In this document: piece after piece, positions 58,360 to 64,000 of the stretch
Numbering within the stretch: position 1 is the first letter of the stretch
Layout of the letters: each line of letters starts with the position of its first letter
NCBI RefSeq assembly: GCF_008710745.1
Contig: NZ_VYSA01000003.1
Coordinates: forward strand, 62,001-126,000
Source: Microbacterium rhizomatis
GTDB lineage: Bacteria; Actinomycetota; Actinomycetes; Actinomycetales; Microbacteriaceae
DNA length: 64,000 bases
Direction of reading: 5' to 3'
The notes under the pieces: generated by a model
Seen by the model: only the letters and a program-made list of their open reading frames with translations
What the model was told of the DNA's origin: nothing
Database searches by the model: none
Position numbers and translations under genes: made by a program

Positions 58360-58448
58360 CAGAACCACTCCGGCTTCACGAGTGCGATGACGAGGTACCC
58401 GATCGCGGCGAGTCCGAGGACGGCGGCGATGATCGAGAAGACGATCAC
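58359..58448 (-). CDS. kdpF: Potassium-transporting ATPase subunit KdpF
   Basis: 29 residues: a single helix ([20 protein letters not shown]) and the KPEWF ending typical of KdpF, the small stabilising subunit. GTG 58448 overlaps the preceding micro-ORF (GTGA). Confidence 0.92.
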   Translation of the reverse strand: MIVFSIIAAVLGLAAIGYLVIALVKPEWF

Positions 58449-58528
58449 AGCTTCTCGACCCCCTTTGCGACGAGGCCCACGATCGCGAAGAGCGCGAGGG
58501 TGGCGAGGAGGTAGATGAGATCGAGCAC
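58445..58528 (-). CDS. 27-residue membrane micro-protein leading the kdp operon
   Basis: [20 protein letters not shown] then KGVEKL: one membrane helix with a charged end. The GTG has a strong ribosome site (AGGAG, 6 nt) and the stop overlaps kdpF. It looks like a genuine first gene of the operon, possibly an extra Kdp subunit or a translational leader. Confidence 0.7.
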   Translation of the reverse strand: MLDLIYLLATLALFAIVGLVAKGVEKL

Positions 58529-58835
58529 GGCGGACTCCTGCTGTGGGGTGCGGCGCCCGGGATTCCGGGCGCGTGCCCGGCGGGGCACAGCAGACGACTC
58601 AACTCCTGTTCGCCGGTCGCCCGGTCGGTCCTCACGCTTTCCATACGGCGCGAGCCCGGATGCCTACGGCTCCCGAACGATGAGGTTCGTCGCGCGCCGG
58701 TGAAGCCGCCGGGATCGAGTGCGCCGGGCGCGGCGCGCCGGGCGCTGAGCGCCTGGAGTCTCCCGGAGTTCGACTCTTCGCGGCGGCGAGGAGAGGTCAG
58801 GCCCGGGCGGCGGTCAGGCCGGGCGCGGGCGGGCG
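58529..58835 (-). other. Intergenic region with kdp leader, 307 bp
   Basis: Between the permease and the kdp micro-ORF. The part next to the ribosome site is highly structured (separate entry). The rest is GC-rich and no gene in it is supported. The kdp promoter is probably here but no clear -35/-10 pair is seen. Confidence 0.5.
58538..58593 (-). promoter_or_regulatory. Structured kdp leader RNA covering the first ribosome site
   Basis: In the RNA, CUGCUGUG (58593-58586) can pair perfectly with CACAGCAG (58545-58538), which adjoins and partly contains the AGGAG ribosome site. Inside lie a GUGCCC-CGCC-GGGCAC hairpin (58588-58573) and an 8-bp hairpin GCGCCCGG-AAUC-CCGGGCGC (58572-58553). The first hairpin and the outer stem share bases 58586-58588 and so exclude each other, as in a switch. 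Confidence 0.55.
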
Positions 58836-60965
58836 TCAGTCGGTGTGAGGAGCCTTCGGGGCCGGCTCGGGCGGACCGGCGGGGCGCGTGGCCCGCGCGT
58901 GATGCTGCTGCAGCGTGGCCTGACTCGGCAGTCCGGAGCGCTGCTGGCCGGGAAGCGGGCGCGAGCGGCGCCCGTAGATCAGCTCGGACGAGTCGAGGAG
59001 CCACGGCACGAGGTTGATCGAGACGCCGTGGATCAGCATGAGCTGGTTCGCGATGCGGCGGGCGCGGCGGTTGTGGAGGATCGCCTCCCACCAGTGCCCG
59101 ACGATGTACTGCGGCAGGTAGACCGTCACGACGGCCGAGCCGTGCTTCTTGCGGTACTCCTTGATGAATCCGGCCACCGGGCTCGCGAAGGTGCGGTACG
59201 GCGAGTCGATGATCACGAGCTGCACGGGGATGCTGTGCTCGGTCCACTGAGCCTGCAGGTGCGCGGTCTCCTCTTTGTTGGTGGAGACGTGTACGGCGAA
59301 GGTCTTCTCGTGCTTCGCGGCGAGCGCATAGTCGATCGCCTTGACGATCGGCTTCTGCAGCCGGTTCACGAGGATCACGGCGACGTCGCCGCTCGAGCCG
59401 AAGTGCGTCTCGTCGTCGACCTCGATCTCGTGCTCGACGTCGCGGTAGTAGCGGTTGACCCCCACCATGAGCGTCGCGAGGATCGGGATCAGCAGGAACA
59501 CCAGCCATGCGCCGTGCGTGAACTTCGTGATCGTGACGATGACCAGCACCAAGATCGTCAGCGCCGCACCGGCGGTGTTGATGACGAGTCCGTTCAGCGC
59601 CGATCGCCGTTCATACGCGGCGGATGCTTGAGCCGCCGCCTCGGCGGAAAGCCCGCGGAGGTTGCGCAGCGACCTCTTCCAGTGCCGCACCATCCCGATC
59701 TGGCCGAGCGAGAACGAGACGAACACGCCGATGATGTACAGCTGGATCAGGGTCGTGAGGTTGGCCTGGTACACGATCAGGACCGCGATCGCCGCCAGGC
59801 CGAGGATGATCATGCCGTTGGAGTAGACGAGGCGGTCGCCGCGCGTGTTCAGGCCCTTGGGGGCGTAGCCGTCGCGGGCGAGCACCGACCCCAGCAGGGG
59901 GAAACCGTTGAAGGCGGTGTTGGCCGCGAGCAGGAGCACCAGAGCGGTCGCCGCCTGGATGACGTAGAACGGGATCGACCCCATCCCGAACGTCGCGCTC
60001 GCCACTTGCGCCATCAGGCTCGGCTGGGGGTTGTTCGCGCAGTCGAACCCGATGAGGTCGCAGGGGTTCTCGGCGTAGTGCACACCCGACACGAGGGCGA
60101 TCAGCGTGAGGCCGGCGAACAGGCAGATCGCGATGCCGCCCATGAGGGTGAGCGTCATCTGGGCGTTGCGGATCTTGGGCTTTCGGAACGCGGGCACGCC
60201 GTTGGAGACGGCCTCCACGCCCGTGAGGGCGGAGCATCCGCTGGAGAACGCACGAAGGATGAGGAGGATGACGGCGACCTGCCCGAGGTCTTGCGCCTCG
60301 ACGCCGTATTGGGCGCTCGAGGCGATCGGCGGGTCGCCCAGCGCCATGCGCGCGAGACCGACGACGATCATGACGGCGACGGATCCGATGAACACGTACG
60401 TCGGGATCGCGAAGACGGTCGACGCCTCGCGCACTCCGCGCAGGTTGACGATCACGATGATGACGACGAAGAGGATCGCCAGCTCGACGCGCCACGAGTT
60501 CAGGAACGGCAGCGCCGAGATGATGTTGTCGACCCCGGAGGCGACCGACACCGCGACGGTCAGGACGTAGTCCACGAGGAGGGCGGATGCCACGACCACC
60601 CCGGGGATCTCGCCGAGGTTCTTCGACGCGACCTCGTAGTCGCCGCCGCCCGACGGATACGCCTTGATCAGCTGGCGGTAGCTCACCACGACCACGATGA
60701 GCAGCACGACGACGGCCGCGGCGATCCACGGGCTGAAGGCGAGGAACGCGAGCCCGCCCGTGAGCAGGATCATCAGCAGTTCCTGCGGTGCGTACGCCAC
60801 CGACGAGAGGGCGTCGGACGCGAAGATCGGCAGGGCCATCTTCTTCGGCAGCAACTGCTCGTCGAGCTTCTCGCTGGTCAGCGGGTCGCCGATCAGCAGG
60901 CGCTTCGCTATCGGGGATTCGGCGATCGGAGACTCGTCTCCGGGTTCGCGGCTCTCATCTGCCAC
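58836..60965 (-). CDS. APC-family permease, KimA-like potassium importer
   Basis: 709 residues from GTG 60965. [20 protein letters not shown] followed by APQE, twelve helices to about 490, and a cytoplasmic C-terminal domain of about 200 residues with strand pattern [16 protein letters not shown] match the KimA/YdaO type of APC transporter, which imports potassium with protons. Position upstream of kdp supports this. A promoter (-35 TTGCAT, 17 bp, -10 TAGTGT) ends 8 nt before this GTG; starts at 60977 and 61022 are less likely. Confidence 0.8.
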   Translation of the reverse strand: MADESREPGDESPIAESPIAKRLLIGDPLTSEKLDEQLLPKKMALPIFASDALSSVAYAPQELLMILLTGGLAFLAFSPWIAAAVVVLLIVVVVSYRQLIKAYPSGGGDYEVASKNLGEIPGVVVASALLVDYVLTVAVSVASGVDNIISALPFLNSWRVELAILFVVIIVIVNLRGVREASTVFAIPTYVFIGSVAVMIVVGLARMALGDPPIASSAQYGVEAQDLGQVAVILLILRAFSSGCSALTGVEAVSNGVPAFRKPKIRNAQMTLTLMGGIAICLFAGLTLIALVSGVHYAENPCDLIGFDCANNPQPSLMAQVASATFGMGSIPFYVIQAATALVLLLAANTAFNGFPLLGSVLARDGYAPKGLNTRGDRLVYSNGMIILGLAAIAVLIVYQANLTTLIQLYIIGVFVSFSLGQIGMVRHWKRSLRNLRGLSAEAAAQASAAYERRSALNGLVINTAGAALTILVLVIVTITKFTHGAWLVFLLIPILATLMVGVNRYYRDVEHEIEVDDETHFGSSGDVAVILVNRLQKPIVKAIDYALAAKHEKTFAVHVSTNKEETAHLQAQWTEHSIPVQLVIIDSPYRTFASPVAGFIKEYRKKHGSAVVTVYLPQYIVGHWWEAILHNRRARRIANQLMLIHGVSINLVPWLLDSSELIYGRRSRPLPGQQRSGLPSQATLQQHHARATRPAGPPEPAPKAPHTD

Positions 60966-60973
60966 GGCGGGCG

Positions 60974-61002
60974 ACACTACGCCTGTCCCGTCGCCTATGC
61001 AA
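60974..61002 (-). promoter_or_regulatory. Promoter of the KimA-like gene
   Basis: -35 TTGCAT (60997-61002), 17-bp spacer, -10 TAGTGT (60974-60979), 8 nt before the GTG. Suggests a leaderless or near-leaderless mRNA. Confidence 0.6.
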
Positions 61003-61073
61003 CGCGACGGGCTGTGCTTCACCGGATCGTCGCTGGATATTGGTACCTCGGTCAGGGTGATCGCCGGCTCGGC

Positions 61074-62363
61074 TCACGCGGAGGGAAGGGGCGCGAGCAG
61101 GTGCGATCGGAGCGTCGTGTCGGCGTACTCCGTCGGGTAGACCCCGCGTTCCTGGAGGAGCGGGATCACCTTCTCGGTGAACTCGTCGAGCCCCGTCGGG
61201 GTGATCGTGGGCACGAGGATGAATCCGTCGCTGCCGCGCGCCTGCACGAATTCGTCGAGGCGCGCGGCGATGTCGCCGGGGGTGCCGACGAACGGCGGTC
61301 GAGCATCCTTCGTGATGACCGCCTGGCGGATGCTGAGACCTTCGGCCTCGGCACGTTCATGCCAGGCCTCGGCGACGCCGCGCGTGTCGTGATGGATCGT
61401 CGCCCGGCCCTCGGCCAGCTGCGCGCCGGTGACGACCAGGTCGAGCGGGGGGAGCGGTCCGTCGGGGTCGAAGTCGCTGAGCTCGCGGCCCCACACCGCC
61501 TCGATCGTCCGCAGCGCCGTGGCCCCGCTGATCTGGGCGGAGCGCTCGTAGCGGTATCGCTCGTCGGCCTCACTCGGGGTGTCGCCGAGGACGAAGGTCG
61601 CACCGGGGAGGATCTTGAGGTCGTCGGGCTCGCGTCCGGCGGCGACGACGCGGGCCTTCACGTCTTCGTAGAACTCCTCGGCGGGCCCGGTCGTCGCGAA
61701 CGGAGAGAAGATCGCGTCGGCATACCGGGCGGCGAAATCGCGACCTTCGGCCGAGACCCCGGCCTGCAGGATCACGGGCCGCCCCTGGGGGCTGGCGGGG
61801 GTGTCGAGGCGTGCGCGCACGTCGAAGAAGTCGCTCTCGTGCACGCTCTCGGCCCGCGTGCCGGCGTGCTCCCACAGCGCCCGTGCGAGCTCGACGAAGT
61901 CATCGGCGCGGCGATAGCGGTCGGCCGAGCCGAGGTACCCTCCGCGGCGGAAGTTCGCGCCGGTGAACGCGTCGTTCGTCGTCACGACGTTCCATCCCGC
62001 GCGTCCGCCGGACAGGACGTCGAGCGAGAGCAGCTGGCGCGCGAGCTCGAACGGCTCGTTGTAGGTCGTGTTCAGTGTGGCGACGAGCCCGACGCGCTCG
62101 GTGACGGCAGCGACGGCGGCGAGCACCGAGATCGAATCGGGTCGGCCGACGACATCCAGATCGTGGATGCGACCGGCGTGCTCGCGCACCCGCAGGCCCT
62201 CGGCGAGGAAGACGAAGTCGAACAGACCTCGCTCGGCCGTCCGCCCGAAATGCTCGAACGACGTGAAGTCGATCTGGCTGCCGGCCCGCGGGTCGGACCA
62301 GATGGTGGTGTTGTTCACCCCGGGGAAGTGGGCGGCCAGATGCACGCGGCGCTTGGCGGTCAT
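61074..62363 (-). CDS. LLM-class FMN-dependent monooxygenase (NtaA/SnaA/DszA type)
   Basis: 429 residues with HLAAHFPGVNNTTIWSDPRA, LLSLDVLSGGRAGWNVVTT and the insertions typical of the NtaA/SnaA/DszA branch, which oxidises organosulfur or aminopolycarboxylate compounds using reduced FMN. It overlaps the GNAT-LLM gene by 4 bp (ATGA). Confidence 0.93.
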   Translation of the reverse strand: MTAKRRVHLAAHFPGVNNTTIWSDPRAGSQIDFTSFEHFGRTAERGLFDFVFLAEGLRVREHAGRIHDLDVVGRPDSISVLAAVAAVTERVGLVATLNTTYNEPFELARQLLSLDVLSGGRAGWNVVTTNDAFTGANFRRGGYLGSADRYRRADDFVELARALWEHAGTRAESVHESDFFDVRARLDTPASPQGRPVILQAGVSAEGRDFAARYADAIFSPFATTGPAEEFYEDVKARVVAAGREPDDLKILPGATFVLGDTPSEADERYRYERSAQISGATALRTIEAVWGRELSDFDPDGPLPPLDLVVTGAQLAEGRATIHHDTRGVAEAWHERAEAEGLSIRQAVITKDARPPFVGTPGDIAARLDEFVQARGSDGFILVPTITPTGLDEFTEKVIPLLQERGVYPTEYADTTLRSHLLAPLPSA

Positions 62364-63772
62364 GCGGTGATCCCTTCACGGACGTAGCGGCTGGCGGGCC
62401 TTATGAGCCCCAGGCGATCGCGGAAGGTTCCGCCGCGGCCCGAGCCGGTGCCGCGGACGGCCTCCGCGATGTCGCGGATCTCAGCGGGGATCCGGTCGAA
62501 GACGATGACCGCTCCGTCGGCGCCCGTCTCCTGTCTGATCGAGACCGCGCGCCCGGCGTCGCCGCGCGGTGAGGCCGAGGCGGGCAGCTCGACGATCACG
62601 GCGACACCCTCGCGGCCGACCGCGCGCACGGCATCCCTCGCCCGCGCGACCCCCGACGCGGAGACGCGGATGACGTCGGCCCGCGCCGCGGCGACGGCCA
62701 GAGCATCCTCGTCCTCGTCGTCGACCCTGAGTACGATCGGCGGCTGCCCCTGCGGGCTGCGCGGCACGATCGACGGCCCCTTGACGGAGAAGAATCGCCC
62801 CACGAAATCGATGTGGTGCACGCGGTCGCGGTCGATGAAGCGGCCCGTCTCGACGTCGCGGATCTCGGCGTCGTCCTCCCAGCTGTCCCAGAGGCGGCTG
62901 ACGACGTCGATGACCTCGTCGGCCTCGGCCCACAGCGTGGCGTCGTCCTCGACGCCCTTGCGTCCGAAGAGGGCGGCGATGCGAGCATCCGTCTCGACTC
63001 CCGGCTGCCACCCGGCGCGACCGCGACTGACGAAATCGAGGGTCTGGATGACCTTCGCGACGTGGAACGGCTCGGTGTGGGTCGCGGTGATGACGGGAAC
63101 GAGCACCGCGTGCCGGGTGCGGGGCGCGGCGAAGGTGGCGAGGGTGCCGGCATCCAGGAGCAGTGAGCCCTCCGGCGCGAGGTAGCCGTCGGTCAGGACG
63201 ATGAAGTCGGCGGCGTCGGCGGCGAGGATCGCCTCGATCACGTGCTGAGGGACGGCTCCGGCGTTCGCGCCGGCGGGGAGCTCGACGCCGACGATGAGGG
63301 GCTGGAGGGGCTTTGCGAAGCAGCGGCTGATCTCTCCATCGTCGGCATACGGCCCGAAGGGCGCGATCGGCGTCCAGCCCTCGCGTTCGTACAGCGCGAT
63401 CGCCTCGGGCTGCCTTGCCCCCGTCTGCAGGACGAGATCGAGGATGCCGCGGCTCCGCGCCACCTCTTCGAGCCCGGCGAGCAGCCGGGCCGCGAGCCCG
63501 GTGCGGCGATGGGTGGTCTCGATGAACACGCGCTTGACCTCGGCGTACGGGCCGGTGCGCTTGAGCGAGGCGGTTCCGACCGGCTCGTCGCCGTCGTAGG
63601 CGACGAGCGTCGCGATGACGTCGTCAACCTGCACGGGGGGCGGGGTCGTCGACCCGTCGCGCAGCAGGTCGGCGTAGCGCGGGTGCACGTCCTCGTCCAT
63701 CCGGGCGCGCAGAGCGGTCGCGGCAGCGCCGTCCCAGCTCTCTTGGACGATGCGGATGCTCGACTCGGTCAT
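62360..63772 (-). CDS. GNAT acetyltransferase fused to a luciferase-like domain
   Basis: 470 residues. Residues 1-150 are a GNAT domain (VFIETTHRRTGLAARLLAGLEEVAR, IALYEREGW). Residues 155-470 are a luciferase-like flavin domain with VIQTLDFVSRGRAGWQPGVE and FFSVKGPSIVPRSPQGQPPIVLR. The fusion may couple acylation and oxidation of one substrate. Overlaps neighbours by 4 bp on both sides. Confidence 0.88.
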   Translation of the reverse strand: MTESSIRIVQESWDGAAATALRARMDEDVHPRYADLLRDGSTTPPPVQVDDVIATLVAYDGDEPVGTASLKRTGPYAEVKRVFIETTHRRTGLAARLLAGLEEVARSRGILDLVLQTGARQPEAIALYEREGWTPIAPFGPYADDGEISRCFAKPLQPLIVGVELPAGANAGAVPQHVIEAILAADAADFIVLTDGYLAPEGSLLLDAGTLATFAAPRTRHAVLVPVITATHTEPFHVAKVIQTLDFVSRGRAGWQPGVETDARIAALFGRKGVEDDATLWAEADEVIDVVSRLWDSWEDDAEIRDVETGRFIDRDRVHHIDFVGRFFSVKGPSIVPRSPQGQPPIVLRVDDEDEDALAVAAARADVIRVSASGVARARDAVRAVGREGVAVIVELPASASPRGDAGRAVSIRQETGADGAVIVFDRIPAEIRDIAEAVRGTGSGRGGTFRDRLGLIRPASRYVREGITA

Positions 63773-64000
63773 CGTGCGACCTCCCGGTAGGCGGCGCCGA
63801 GGCGCCGGACGCCCTCGTGGATCTGCTCGGGCGAGGCCTGCCCGAACGACGTGCGCGCGTGCCGTGCGATGTCGGCGGCATCGGCATCCCCCCCCGCGCT
63901 GCCTGCCCGGGCGGCGAATTGGCTCCCCGGCAGGATCACCACGCCCGCGCGCGCAGCGGCGGCCGCGATGTCGTCGACGCTGACTGACTCGTCGACGAAA
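63769..64000 (-). CDS. PLP-dependent aminotransferase, C-terminal part
   Basis: The frame is open to the window edge; 76 residues are seen, ending QASPEQIHEGVRRLGAAYRE and three more residues. AGVVILPGSQFAARAG matches the end of class I/II aminotransferases, perhaps of the MocR type. It is the upstream gene of the monooxygenase operon. Confidence 0.75.
   Translation of the reverse strand, partial: FVDESVSVDDIAAAAARAGVVILPGSQFAARAGSAGGDADAADIARHARTSFGQASPEQIHEGVRRLGAAYREVAR

Noticed and set aside
58565-58700. c-di-AMP (ydaO) riboswitch before kdp
   Set aside because: The expected conserved ydaO segments are not recognisable in the minus-strand leader, so only the observed hairpins are reported.
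58845-62387. 1180-codon plus-strand frame over permease and monooxygenase
   Set aside because: It is antisense to well-supported proteins and crosses an intergenic region, with low-complexity Arg/Asp/Glu composition.

Overview
The window is high-GC actinobacterial chromosome. Gene content, codon use and the frequent TANNNT box placed 6 nt before start codons point to Microbacteriaceae, most likely Microbacterium or a close relative. This is inferred from sequence style and families; no marker gene was searched. I saw no tRNA, rRNA, CRISPR array or transposase.

Layout. 1-5998: start of a secreted protein, an alkyl-sulfatase-like metallo-hydrolase, and an operon read leftwards of a TetR regulator, an ABC-ATPase-like protein without a P-loop and with a Glu-Gln tail, and a YhgE/Pip membrane protein. 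6029-15357: argG, divergent from a 2541-residue LPATG-anchored surface protein closed by a strong hairpin. 15393-22375: a UPF0114 membrane protein, a Pr6Pr protein, purA, a lactonase-like propeller, an AI-2E family exporter, chorismate mutase and a frameshifted HerA-type ATPase. 22391-28841: a GntR/ABC operon with its operator, a VanZ-RDD fusion, a YCII plus ECF sigma pair and a RelE/Phd toxin-antitoxin module. 28888-32552: a TetR regulator, a sugar isomerase/dehydrogenase pair and a lipid kinase. 32778-34551: three unassigned genes of atypical composition (secreted, lipoprotein, cytoplasmic). 34598-38822: FAD oxidoreductase, SorC regulator and glpD, which share an operator sequence. 39793-43398: small membrane proteins, a DUF1254 protein, and a rearranged duplication of a (two-TM protein)-HxlR-VOC block with a HigBA module between the copies. 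43451-45552: two tandem membrane-anchored paralogs and a 44-residue membrane protein. 45679-50539: purL, an ArsR-SRPBCC pair and a TerC protein. 50592-61002: a potassium region (KimA-like permease, then two micro-ORFs including kdpF, then kdpABCDE), all on the minus strand. 61074-64000: an operon of a flavin monooxygenase, a GNAT-luciferase fusion and an aminotransferase.

How the genes fit together. The potassium block pairs a probable proton-coupled importer with the ATP-driven Kdp pump and its two-component system; the Kdp leader can fold over its first ribosome binding site. The SorC regulator probably controls glpD, itself and the FAD oxidoreductase. At least fourteen genes show a -10-like box exactly 6 nt before the start codon, so leaderless transcription looks like a major mode here and was used to choose starts.

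The least explained pieces are the P-loop-less ATPase operon, the 32.8-34.6 kb cluster, the paralog pair at 43.5-45.3 kb, the kdp leader and the broken duplication around HigBA.
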